Source: Micavibrio_A sp964539025
GTDB lineage: Bacteria > Pseudomonadota > Alphaproteobacteria > Micavibrionales > Micavibrionaceae
Direction: 5' to 3'
Length of the DNA stretch: 64,000 nucleotides
NCBI GenBank assembly: GCA_964539025.1
Contig: CAZIFA010000005.1
Coordinates: forward strand, 1-64,000
Shown: piece by piece, positions 35,123 through 43,117 of the stretch
How positions within the stretch are numbered: the stretch's first letter is position 1
Layout: every line of letters starts with the position of its first letter
Made by a program: the position numbers and the translations under genes
The notes under the pieces: generated by a model
Seen by the model: only the letters and a program-made list of their open reading frames with translations
Told to the model about the DNA's origin: nothing
Database searches by the model: none

Positions 35123-35626
35123 ATGGGTGGACTAACATCTCTTGCATCGACCGCGATGTCGGCGCTTTCGCTTGCCAACACGGCATTAGGAGCCGTTAAT
35201 TCTTATAAGAAGAACTCGGGACAGCAGGATTACGAAGAGGCAAGACAAAAAGTTGCGCTTGATAATGCCGCCTTGCAGCGCGAAGCCGCTTTAAAAAAAG
35301 AAACCTACCGCATCGAACAGGAAGCGAACGAACAGGACCGTCGCAATAAGATAAGGAAGCTGATGGCCGAACAGCGTGCCAGATATGGCAGCCAGGGAAT
35401 AGGCTCTGGCGATGGATCTTCGCAAGCCCGTCTTTACGGCTTGTTGAATATGAGTGAGGATGAACAAAAACGTGAGGATGAAGCCTATACGATCCGTAAT
35501 AAAATTATCGATCAGGGCGTAGGTTATGATCAGAGCGTGAATACGCTACAACTTACCCAATTAAAAGAACGGAACAAGATGAACAGAGTAGGCGCGCTTT
35601 ATAACAGCCTTACATCCATATTTTAG
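35123..35626 (+). CDS. small internal virion-like protein, 167 aa
   Basis: It starts MGGLTSLASTAMSALSLANT (ATG at 35123 after AAGGAG; an upstream in-frame ATG lies inside the gp12-like gene). A hydrophobic N-terminus is followed by a long charged coiled coil (about 45-110) and a GSQGIGSGDGSSQARLYGL segment. Position and character resemble T7 gp14-type ejection proteins. The large partners gp15 and gp16 of T7 are missing from the element. Confidence 0.7.
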   Translation: MGGLTSLASTAMSALSLANTALGAVNSYKKNSGQQDYEEARQKVALDNAALQREAALKKETYRIEQEANEQDRRNKIRKLMAEQRARYGSQGIGSGDGSSQARLYGLLNMSEDEQKREDEAYTIRNKIIDQGVGYDQSVNTLQLTQLKERNKMNRVGALYNSLTSIF

Positions 35627-35628
35627 GG

Positions 35629-36063
35629 TCATTCAAAAAATCCGTCGGCGTTAACGATAACAGGATTATCCTTGCCGAGCATCACGGACATTTCCATTTC
35701 TGTCTCAATGTGTTCTGTTTCGGCTTCGGCATCGAGTTTTTCCTGTTTTTTCTGGCGCGTCTGGGAATCGTCGAAAAAGGTGATTTCATCGGTGTCGTTT
35801 ATTGTGGTAACTCGGACGATGCTACCGTCCGATCCGTAGAATGTATCGCCCCATTGATTATAAGTCGTGCCATCGTCGCCATAGATTGTATCGCCGAAAC
35901 GCCGGAAAGATGATCCGTCGGATCCATACATCGCGTCGCCGAGCTGGTTGTATGTCACGCCGTTCGAGCAACTGGTGCTGATGTCCGATCCAAAACAATT
36001 GATCTGCGCCCGCGCGGCGTGAGGCAGGGAAAGAGCGGCCAGAAGGATCAATATATATTTCAT
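35629..36063 (-). CDS. exported repeat protein with GDTxYGxDG repeats
   Basis: The product has 144 residues from the ATG at 36063, starting with a signal peptide (MKYILILLAALSLPHAARAQ). The mature part opens with INCFGSDISTSCSNG and then has about three imperfect repeats of the GDxxYGSDG type (residues about 35-80). The end is charged and glutamate-rich. The family function is unknown. It is encoded against the direction of the phage genes, between the virion protein and tail spike genes, so it is likely a cargo gene or a surface/periplasmic trait. The stop codon lies 2 nt past the virion gene end. Confidence 0.75.
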   Translation of the reverse strand: MKYILILLAALSLPHAARAQINCFGSDISTSCSNGVTYNQLGDAMYGSDGSSFRRFGDTIYGDDGTTYNQWGDTFYGSDGSIVRVTTINDTDEITFFDDSQTRQKKQEKLDAEAETEHIETEMEMSVMLGKDNPVIVNADGFFE

Positions 36064-36150
36064 AAAAAGGCTTCTTATGTGGTTGTAGCCAATCATATGA
36101 AGCATATTTCAGGCTGCATTGCCAGTCCCCCAAACTTATTAGGAGAAACA

Positions 36151-38178
36151 ATGACTTCGGATCATATAAAAATCCCGGCGGTAGAGCCGATCGTACGCTA
36201 TCTTGCCAATGGTGAGCAGACGGAATTCGAATATCTGTTCCCGATTTTTGCCAGCGAGGATTTGAGCGTCTATTTTGATGGCGCACAACAGTATGCTGGG
36301 TTCGATATCGCGCAGGCCGGGAATACCAACGGCGGAACCGTCACATTCGATACAGCGCCTACGGATGGTGTCGTTTTAACCCTTATGCGCCGTCTGCCGC
36401 TCGAACGTATGACGGATTTTCTGGAAGGCGGGGATTTTAGCGCCCGTGCAATCAACAATGAACTAGATTATTTAACGGCAAGTGTGCAGCAGGTAAACCG
36501 TGATCTATCGCCTATGATTCGTTATTCCGATCATGAAATCCCGGCGGAAACGGTTTTGCCGGATCGTGTATCCCGCGCCAACAAGGCGTTGGGATTTGAC
36601 GGCGATGGAAATCCCATTCCTGTGAGTCTCGAAGGATCTATGGCCGCACCAAGTTTTACGGCTTATGGTCTTGGCGCGGTCAGCCGGACGACAACGGACA
36701 AATTTTCTGAATGTGTATCGGTAAAAGATTTCGGCGCTTACGGCAACGGCTTGAACGACGATACGCTTGCGATTCAAAAAGCCCTTACAGCGCATGATAC
36801 AGTATATATTCCGCCGGGAAACTATCTGATATCCGGCACAATTACCATCGGCGAACGTCAAACTCTGTTCGGCGCGGGGCAGGTGAGCGTGATCGAATGT
36901 CAGGATAATGATTTTAACGCCGTTGAGATCGTCGCGGATTTTGCCACGCTAAAGGATCTGCGTATCAATGGCGGGGAAATCGGCATTAAGCTTTATAGCG
37001 CGGGGGATCGTCCTTGCGTTCAAAATGCCGTAGCCGATGTTACGATTTTCGGTGCAGATATCGGTGTACAGCTTGATGGAAACGATGATTTTGACTTCCC
37101 GTGCTATTGGAACAATTTTGATCGCGTTCTGGTGGAAGAGCCCGTTATCCACGGCATTCACTTAACCAAATCAGGCGCGGGCGACACGCCCAATGCCAAC
37201 AAATTCCATGCCTGCCGCGTATACTCGCACGGCGCTGATATCTCTGGGCATGGAATTTATGTTGAACACGGTCAGTTCAACAACGCCTTTATCGACTGTG
37301 AAGCCAACGTCAAAGGCACAGCGCAGGGCTGTATGACGATGGGTGCGGGATCTTATAAGACTCTGCTGATCAATCCTTATTGCGAGAGTTTCAATACTGT
37401 GCCGAATATCAAGTTGGAGGCAGGATCAGACGAAACATCCATTATGAATCTGCTTTCTATGTCTGATGGTTCGGCCATCTGGGATTTATCGGGTGGGAAA
37501 TACACCGCCTATAACGCTGGCTTTCCGCATAAGAACCGCCTACAACGAACTACGGCGGTCGATATCAACGCCACGCTGCAACGCTATGATACGGAATTTA
37601 TCGATACAAGTGGGTCCGTAACGCTTGATATTTCACACTCCGTTCATTTGGTCTCTAGCTTTGGCGGCGCTCTTACCGTTAATCTGCCCAACGCAGCCAG
37701 TGCGGTCGGCGTAATGATGGTGGTCAAGAAAATAGATTCTTCAGGCAATGTCATCACGGTCAATGAAACGAGCGGCAGTGGCCCGGATGGGCGCAGCTAT
37801 TATCTGGGCGCGGAGAACGACTTCGTGCAGATGTTATCGAACGGTGCGGAATGGTTTGTCATTTCCTCGAACCGCGCACCAGGCAATACGCGCTATTATG
37901 ACGGCAGTGGCACATATGACATCGATATGGCGGTCGATGTATATCTGCTTTCATCCTTCGGTGGCACTTTGACCGCAAGATTGCCACCGGCGAACGCCTC
38001 AACGGCGATAGGCCGCACAGTGACAATCAAAAAAACCGATGTGTCTGCAAACGTAATCACTGTCACTGAATATGGCGGTAGCGGTCCTGATGGCTTCGGC
38101 CAACCGCTAGCCACGCAGCATGAGGCCATCACGGTCGTTTCCGATGGCGCGCAATGGTACATCGTGAGCAAGTTTTAG
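36151..38178 (+). CDS. tail spike/fibre with beta-helix domain
   Basis: The 675-residue protein starts at 36151 (AGGAG upstream). The N-terminal about 130 residues look like a T7-fibre-type attachment part (YLANGEQTEFEYLFPIFASEDLSVYFDG). Then VKDFGAYGNGLNDDTLAIQKAL opens a right-handed beta-helix of the pectate-lyase type (about 195-440). The C-terminus has two related copies (about 475-580 and 585-675) sharing VxLxSSFGGxLTxxLP and SGSGPDG/GGSGPDG. Such spikes bind and often cut surface polysaccharides. Catalytic residues cannot be assigned by eye. Confidence 0.87.
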   Translation: MTSDHIKIPAVEPIVRYLANGEQTEFEYLFPIFASEDLSVYFDGAQQYAGFDIAQAGNTNGGTVTFDTAPTDGVVLTLMRRLPLERMTDFLEGGDFSARAINNELDYLTASVQQVNRDLSPMIRYSDHEIPAETVLPDRVSRANKALGFDGDGNPIPVSLEGSMAAPSFTAYGLGAVSRTTTDKFSECVSVKDFGAYGNGLNDDTLAIQKALTAHDTVYIPPGNYLISGTITIGERQTLFGAGQVSVIECQDNDFNAVEIVADFATLKDLRINGGEIGIKLYSAGDRPCVQNAVADVTIFGADIGVQLDGNDDFDFPCYWNNFDRVLVEEPVIHGIHLTKSGAGDTPNANKFHACRVYSHGADISGHGIYVEHGQFNNAFIDCEANVKGTAQGCMTMGAGSYKTLLINPYCESFNTVPNIKLEAGSDETSIMNLLSMSDGSAIWDLSGGKYTAYNAGFPHKNRLQRTTAVDINATLQRYDTEFIDTSGSVTLDISHSVHLVSSFGGALTVNLPNAASAVGVMMVVKKIDSSGNVITVNETSGSGPDGRSYYLGAENDFVQMLSNGAEWFVISSNRAPGNTRYYDGSGTYDIDMAVDVYLLSSFGGTLTARLPPANASTAIGRTVTIKKTDVSANVITVTEYGGSGPDGFGQPLATQHEAITVVSDGAQWYIVSKF

Positions 38179-38187
38179 GAGATAGAT

Positions 38188-39063
38188 ATGGGATTTTTTG
38201 AAGATCTGGGTCTCGCGCTCAAAGGGAGCGTCGGCAATATGATGAAGAATGACGAAGATGATGTTATCAATGTCAAAAATGCTCTTCATAGGCTTGGATA
38301 TCGTGCCGAACCTGCGCAAAACGGGATTATCGAACAAGAAACGGACGAAGGAATTCGTTCTTTTCAACGTGAAAAAGGTTTAAAAGTCGATGGCTATCTA
38401 ATGCCGGAAGGTGAGACGGAAAACGCTTTTAAAACAGCATTAAAAACGCTAGCTAATAAATATAAAAAAGCATTACCTTACGCTTCGCGCAATTTAAACC
38501 ATTACTTAGATGGCACAGGAAAGGATGTAGTTCTTTCTGCAGATGACTTAAATAAACAGCAAGTTTTTAAGTATGCCGAACAAGAAAATCAAAGACGTTT
38601 TGAAAAAAGTTTTATGGATGACAACCATCCTTTCAGTTCTCAGTTGAAATCCATTCGCGATATGCAAACAATTGTATTAAAAAACGATGATGGCGATGTG
38701 GGAGATTATTGGGATTATGAAAGCGGTGTCGGTAAAGTAAATTATGGCAAAAATCCACTACTTAGGCGAAATTTTGATGAATATTTATCTACAGGTACAA
38801 ATAAGATCCATTCCAATGGTCGGTTTAGGGCAACAAGGATTGGTAATAAGATTGCATTAATGGGAGAAGTGGATCACGATTGGAATGACAAATATGATTT
38901 TGATCCAAATACTTTAGATGGAAAACCAATGACTAGCTTAGAAAAGAAAAAATTGGCAAAGCCATACACCGTTAAGGGTAAAAAGCAAAAAATCTTTACA
39001 GGTGTTTTAGAGTATGAAGATGGTACTTTAAAAAATCCCGAATATAATTGGTGGGATAAATAG
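38188..39063 (+). CDS. peptidoglycan-binding protein with unknown C-terminal domain
   Basis: A 291-residue product from an AT-rich region. Residues 25-85 form a PG_binding_1-type domain (NVKNALHRLGYRAEPAQNG, FQREKGLKVDGYLMP). The C-terminal half, with RATRIGNKIALMGEVDHDWN and DKYDFDPN, is not a known lysin fold to me and recalls bacteriocin or effector tails. I see no signal peptide. The two small membrane proteins behind it could be immunity or holin-type partners. The gene is compositionally unlike the structural genes. Confidence 0.7.
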   Translation: MGFFEDLGLALKGSVGNMMKNDEDDVINVKNALHRLGYRAEPAQNGIIEQETDEGIRSFQREKGLKVDGYLMPEGETENAFKTALKTLANKYKKALPYASRNLNHYLDGTGKDVVLSADDLNKQQVFKYAEQENQRRFEKSFMDDNHPFSSQLKSIRDMQTIVLKNDDGDVGDYWDYESGVGKVNYGKNPLLRRNFDEYLSTGTNKIHSNGRFRATRIGNKIALMGEVDHDWNDKYDFDPNTLDGKPMTSLEKKKLAKPYTVKGKKQKIFTGVLEYEDGTLKNPEYNWWDK

Positions 39064-39071
39064 GAATAGCC

Positions 39072-39443
39072 ATGATAATTTTGAAAAGCATCGCTTGCTT
39101 TTTTTTATCTATGTTTTTGGTTGTAATTCTTGCTATTCCGGCGTTTCAAGCGGCAGAAGTTATTCATAGAAAATTTTTATACCTCGTTTTATGGTATGAA
39201 ATAGATAAATATACAATTTTCTATATGTGTTTTTTTCTTGTTTTATTTTCAGCTATAGGATTTTTAATCGGACATATTGAGAATGAAAAAAATTCATCAG
39301 TTCTTAAAAGGTATGGTGTTGTCGTTGCGCTAAAGGCATGGAGCGTTGTTGCAGGTGTAATGTCTATTGCATGGTTGATCGCAAATTTTTTCCCTATTGG
39401 TCATGTAATTGTTTATTTGCATAGTTTTTTAAAGGATATTTGA
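39072..39443 (+). CDS. small membrane protein, about 3-4 helices
   Basis: The product has 123 residues, AT-rich coding, with hydrophobic helices near residues 5-27, 45-65 and 87-112 and few charges. No family is recognised. It starts 8 nt after the PG-binding gene and overlaps the next membrane gene by 4 nt, so the three form one unit. The order effector then membrane proteins is compatible with an immunity protein, but a holin or an unknown membrane role is equally open. Confidence 0.65.
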   Translation: MIILKSIACFFLSMFLVVILAIPAFQAAEVIHRKFLYLVLWYEIDKYTIFYMCFFLVLFSAIGFLIGHIENEKNSSVLKRYGVVVALKAWSVVAGVMSIAWLIANFFPIGHVIVYLHSFLKDI

Positions 39444-39691
39444 TGTCTTCCGGTATACAAGATGCGGCAGATGCTCTTTGGATTTTTTCGCTTTTGGCTA
39501 CGTTTTCCGTGAGTTTATCGGGCGGTATTGTCGGTGCATATAATGCATATAGGAAAAATGAATCTCTATGCACAGGATTTAAAAAAGGATCCTTTATCGG
39601 CGCAATGTGGATTTTTGTTATATTGCTTCTGCTATTTTTGCTGTTTATGGGATTAATTTTCTTTTTAACGGCATCAGCCGTCTTTAGTTAA
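39440..39691 (+). CDS. small membrane protein, 2 helices
   Basis: The product has 83 residues and overlaps the preceding gene by 4 nt (ATGT/TGATG). Two hydrophobic helices are separated by a short KNESLCTGFKKGSF polar loop, ending in LLFLLFMGLIFFLTASAVF. A two-helix protein of this size could be a holin or an immunity partner. AT-rich codon use matches its two upstream neighbours, so they probably arrived together. Confidence 0.6.
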   Translation: MMSSGIQDAADALWIFSLLATFSVSLSGGIVGAYNAYRKNESLCTGFKKGSFIGAMWIFVILLLLFLLFMGLIFFLTASAVFS

Positions 39692-39723
39692 ATAATTAAT
39701 CATAAGCAATCTCTAGGAGTTTC

Positions 39724-40107
39724 ATGACCAACATATTTGACGAAGCCACCCGGAAACAGGTGGCTGATTTTTTGCCTGACCTAATCAATATGACACTGCA
39801 ATCTTATTACGACTTTATGAAAGATGGGCCGGATACGGAAGCAGACGATGCCAATGAAACCGCATCAGGTCAAAACCCAAAGTCAAAAAAGAAAAATAAC
39901 AGCAAAAAATTCACTGAGCACCACAGTGCAGGGAAGGTTGCCTTAGCGCATCTTGAGCTTCTTTTTAAGCTTGGGCGGACGGCCGGTGTACAAACAGGGA
40001 TCGATGAAGCGAGTCTAGAGGCCGTACAAAAAGGCATAGTCGAAGCGAACGAATACCATCGTTCAAAAGTTCCTGATGTATTAGGAAACGATGATGAGAG
40101 CCAATAA
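39724..40107 (+). CDS. small phage-element protein before terminase, 127 aa
   Basis: A 127-residue soluble product with a lysine/asparagine-rich middle (KSKKKNNSKKFTEHHSAGK) and helical ends, with no recognised domain. A good AGGAG site precedes the ATG. It lies 53 nt before the large terminase gene, where a small terminase subunit would be expected, and a basic linker would suit DNA binding. The identification as small terminase is only positional. Confidence 0.6.
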   Translation: MTNIFDEATRKQVADFLPDLINMTLQSYYDFMKDGPDTEADDANETASGQNPKSKKKNNSKKFTEHHSAGKVALAHLELLFKLGRTAGVQTGIDEASLEAVQKGIVEANEYHRSKVPDVLGNDDESQ

Positions 40108-40160
40108 TATTGGCACCAGCCATCTGAATTATAGCAATGAATTATATGAAATGAGGAGTT

Positions 40161-41651
40161 ATGACGCCTGATCGTTGCAACAATGACGGTTTTGACGTAT
40201 TTTTATCAACATGGAACGCGACGCAAAATTACACAACGCCTGGCATACATTTCCGAATCGCGATCTGGCTGCAGAAGTGCTGGGAGCGTGGAGAGACGCG
40301 GCTGCTCTTGCAGGCCTTTCGGGCAAGCGGAAAGTCGACGCTCGTCGGACTATTCTCGGCATGGCTGCTATGTCAGGATCCGGATTTGCGTATCCTGGTG
40401 TTGTCCGCCGAGTCGAACCTCGCGGAGAAGATGGTGAGGACGATACGGAAGATAATCGAGAAGCACCCGCTGACTAGGCATTTGCTATCCAATAATCCAG
40501 ATCAATGGGCGGCGGACTCTTTCACGGTCCGCCGCAAACGTATCGGGCGGGACCCTTCGGTTCTGGCGCGCGGGCTTTATGCAAACATCACCGGCACACG
40601 GGCGGATGTCATCATTTGTGATGACGTTGAAGTTCCAAATACCTGTGATACGGCGGATAAGCGGGAAAAACTGCGTGAACGCCTGTCTGAAAACGATTTT
40701 ATCCTGACGCCGGGCGGAAGGCAGATATATATAGGCACGCCGCACAGTTATTACACGATCTATGCTGACGAGCCGCGCACGGAAATTGGTGAACAGGATG
40801 TTTTCCTGAAAGACTTTGAACGGCTGTTTATCCCAATTTTGGATGAAGATGGTCAAAGCGAGTGGCCTGAACTCTATAAGATCGAAGATATCGATGACAT
40901 ACGGCGCACTTCCGGGCCTATGAAATTTTCATCGCAGATGATGCTTGAACCGGTGAATATCCTCGAAAGCCGTCTGGATATCAGCTTGCTTCGTCGCTAC
41001 GACGATCCGCTTTGTGCGCGTGAGGCACAAAAATCTCTGGTTTTAAGTATCGGGGGACGAAAACTCGTTTCATGTTCCGCTTGGTGGGATCCGGCCTTTG
41101 GCAAGGCGTCGGGTGATGCCAGCGTTCTGGCAGTGGTTTATACGGATGAAGATGGTGATTACTGGCTGCACAGAGTTGCTTATATCAATGTCATGCCAAA
41201 AGAAGACGAAGATGAAGCCAGTCTGCAATGTCGTGAAGTAACAAGGATTGCAAAGGAATTGTTTGTCCCGTCTATCACTGTGGAAACCAACGGTCTTGGC
41301 AAATTCCTTCCCGCCATTTTACGGCGTGAACTAGGCAATGAAAAAGTAAATTGTGCCGTTGCCGAAAGAGCAAATAACAAGGCCAAAGCTGAGCGGATTA
41401 TAGAAGCGTTCGATGCCCCTATGGCGGCGCGGGCTTTGTATGTTCATAGCAATGTCTATAAAACACGCTTTATCAGAGAAATGCAGGAATGGATACCGTC
41501 TGCAAAAGGCCAACGCGATGACGGACTAGATGCGGCGGCGGGCGCCCTTGCGCTCGAACCTGTACGCATAAAAAAACAATACACGACGGCCGGGAAAATC
41601 TGGTCTGGGTCGGGTAGCGGCCACGCGGCCATGACCGATTTCGACGTTTAA
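40161..41651 (+). CDS. large terminase subunit
   Basis: The 496-residue protein packs DNA. It has Walker A FRASGKST (about 55), Walker B VIICDDVEVPN (about 153), and the nuclease-type acidic motif SAWWDPAFGKASGDASVL (about 310), then DGLDAAAGALALEP near the end. Both ATPase and nuclease residues look present. It starts with a GAGGAG site at 40150-40158. It is placed after the tail genes rather than before the portal, as in some podoviruses (for example, T7 gp18-gp19 near the right end). Confidence 0.9.
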   Translation: MTPDRCNNDGFDVFLSTWNATQNYTTPGIHFRIAIWLQKCWERGETRLLLQAFRASGKSTLVGLFSAWLLCQDPDLRILVLSAESNLAEKMVRTIRKIIEKHPLTRHLLSNNPDQWAADSFTVRRKRIGRDPSVLARGLYANITGTRADVIICDDVEVPNTCDTADKREKLRERLSENDFILTPGGRQIYIGTPHSYYTIYADEPRTEIGEQDVFLKDFERLFIPILDEDGQSEWPELYKIEDIDDIRRTSGPMKFSSQMMLEPVNILESRLDISLLRRYDDPLCAREAQKSLVLSIGGRKLVSCSAWWDPAFGKASGDASVLAVVYTDEDGDYWLHRVAYINVMPKEDEDEASLQCREVTRIAKELFVPSITVETNGLGKFLPAILRRELGNEKVNCAVAERANNKAKAERIIEAFDAPMAARALYVHSNVYKTRFIREMQEWIPSAKGQRDDGLDAAAGALALEPVRIKKQYTTAGKIWSGSGSGHAAMTDFDV

Positions 41652-41667
41652 TCAAGAAAGAAATAAT

Positions 41668-41994
41668 ATGAATACACTTTTTGACTCCGGCCTGATCTGG
41701 TGGATCACGGCCGTCGATTTGCCTGTGCTATCGGGCATGTTCTGGCTGATTTTTCGCATTCAGAGCGAAGCAGAAAAATCTATCGATACATTACATGAAA
41801 CGCTCGATGTCCGTTCAACGCAACTGCGCGAGGGTCTGTCAGCTTTTAAACTCGAAGTAGCTAAATCATACGCATCGGTGACCGACATGAAAGACCTCGA
41901 AACGCGGATCGTCGCGCACTTGCTGCGCATCGAAGCAAAGCTCGACCAGACAGCGCTTAAAACTGAATCTCTCAAAGCCTATATAACGGAGTAA
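41668..41994 (+). CDS. membrane-anchored coiled-coil protein, 108 aa
   Basis: One N-terminal membrane helix (about 8-28; LIWWITAVDLPVLSGMFWLIF) is followed by a long charged coiled coil (about 30-105) with no cysteine. The gene lies 16 nt after terminase and 5 nt before the wall hydrolase, so it belongs to the lysis block. A holin-associated or spanin-like role (Rz type) is plausible from topology, but the family is not recognised. Confidence 0.65.
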   Translation: MNTLFDSGLIWWITAVDLPVLSGMFWLIFRIQSEAEKSIDTLHETLDVRSTQLREGLSAFKLEVAKSYASVTDMKDLETRIVAHLLRIEAKLDQTALKTESLKAYITE

Positions 41995-41999
41995 TACTC

Positions 42000-42479
42000 A
42001 TGAAAAAATTTCTTAAACTCCTGACCGGCAAGGCAGGGGAAAAGTCCTTTGCACAAAATTTCTATGACGATCTCGTGATCGACGTTCTTGCCCGCACTTT
42101 GTGGGGTGAAGCGCGCGGCGAGGGGGTGCAGGGCATGGAAGCCGTTGCCTGTGTTATTTTAAACCGCGTGAAAGTGGCCGACGAACGCGGCGGATATTGG
42201 TGGGGAAGGGATATTATTTCCGTCTGCCAGAAACCGTACCAGTTTTCCTGTTGGAACAGATCCGATCCCAATTACCGGCAGCTTCAGGCGATAACGGATA
42301 AAGATATCCATTTTGCGACAGCCGTTCGTATCGCCCGACGTGCCGTGGCAAATATTCTGATTGATACAACGAACGGCGCGACGCACTACCACACCAAATC
42401 CATCATGCCGGATTGGGCACAGGGGCAAACACCCTGCGCCGCAATCGGCGATCACGTATTTTATAGACTGGAGGTCTAG
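42000..42479 (+). CDS. cell wall hydrolase of the SleB/CwlJ family
   Basis: A 159-residue enzyme. It has the SleB-type start VLARTLWGEARGEGVQGMEAVACVILNRV, with the catalytic glutamate in GEARGE, and YQFSCWNRSDPN, TNGATHYHTKSIMPDWA. This family cleaves peptidoglycan. There is no signal peptide, so release would need the holin encoded next. The length fits phage/GTA-type endolysins. Confidence 0.87.
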   Translation: MKKFLKLLTGKAGEKSFAQNFYDDLVIDVLARTLWGEARGEGVQGMEAVACVILNRVKVADERGGYWWGRDIISVCQKPYQFSCWNRSDPNYRQLQAITDKDIHFATAVRIARRAVANILIDTTNGATHYHTKSIMPDWAQGQTPCAAIGDHVFYRLEV

Positions 42480-42480
42480 A

Positions 42481-43071
42481 ATGTTAGGAACAATCATTGG
42501 AAAACTGGGGCTACCCGTGTTGATAAGCCTGATCGGCGGTGCGCTGTCCCGTGTCGATAACCCCGTGGCACAAAGCGCATCACAGGCACTTGGAAATTTC
42601 GAAAACGCGATTGCGGGTGGCGCGATATCCGCCGAACAAATGGCCGAAGCAAACCGCCACGCCGAAAAACTAGCTGAGCTAAAATCAAAAGAATACGAAA
42701 CCGCGATGACTGAAATTAATCAGAGCGTCCGTGCGGAGGTGGCAAGCGAAGACGTCTATGTCCGCCGCATGCGACCGACCTTTGGTTATCTGATGGCAAT
42801 CACATGGGCGGTGCAGATGCTGGGGCTTGCCTATGTTTTTACATTCAAGACCGAACGCGCGCCGGAAGTGCTGAGCAGCATGGAGGCATTGACGACCATC
42901 TGGGCGGTGGGCCTGTCGGTTCTTGGCATTTATGTCTATAAACGAAGCGAGGAGAAGAAAATAGTGGCATACCCCGTGAATCTTAAGCCTGCAGTGCCAT
43001 CAACCCCTGTGCAAAAATCCACAAATATCTCTTCTGGCAGCCCTCCTGGAAGCGCGAAAACGAATGAATAA
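42481..43071 (+). CDS. GTA-type 3-TM holin
   Basis: The start MLGTIIGKLGLPVLISLIGG (42481) follows 1 nt after the hydrolase stop; an in-frame ATG 40 codons earlier lies inside that gene. A hydrophobic N-terminus, an amphipathic coiled region (EANRHAEKLAELKSKEYETA), and MRPTFGYLMAITWAVQMLGL with one further helix match, from memory, the family 'Holin of 3TMs, for gene-transfer release'. It would let the SleB hydrolase reach the wall and release particles. The proline/serine tail is non-conserved. Confidence 0.78.
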   Translation: MLGTIIGKLGLPVLISLIGGALSRVDNPVAQSASQALGNFENAIAGGAISAEQMAEANRHAEKLAELKSKEYETAMTEINQSVRAEVASEDVYVRRMRPTFGYLMAITWAVQMLGLAYVFTFKTERAPEVLSSMEALTTIWAVGLSVLGIYVYKRSEEKKIVAYPVNLKPAVPSTPVQKSTNISSGSPPGSAKTNE

Positions 43072-43117
43072 CTTCTTTTGATTGGCGGAACAAGCAATCC
43101 CTGTAATAATTTAGGGC

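Larger units (their letters stand above)
26283..43071 (+). mobile_element. compact podovirus-like element, possible domesticated particle or GTA-like system
   Basis: The stretch holds a nearly complete set for a short-tailed particle: portal, scaffold-like, capsid, tail tubular A and B, a small virion protein, tail spike, large terminase, SleB hydrolase and holin. No integrase, replication gene, RNA polymerase or large internal ejection protein is visible. At about 16.8 kb it is far shorter than T7-like genomes of about 40 kb. I found no flanking direct repeats or tRNA gene. Most genes have the base composition of the host. Boundaries are inferred from the first plus-strand gene and the holin. 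Confidence 0.75.

Noticed and set aside
26283..43071. Flanking attachment repeats of an integrated prophage
   Set aside because: No matching direct repeats or tRNA end were found next to the repressor gene or before nhaA by eye.
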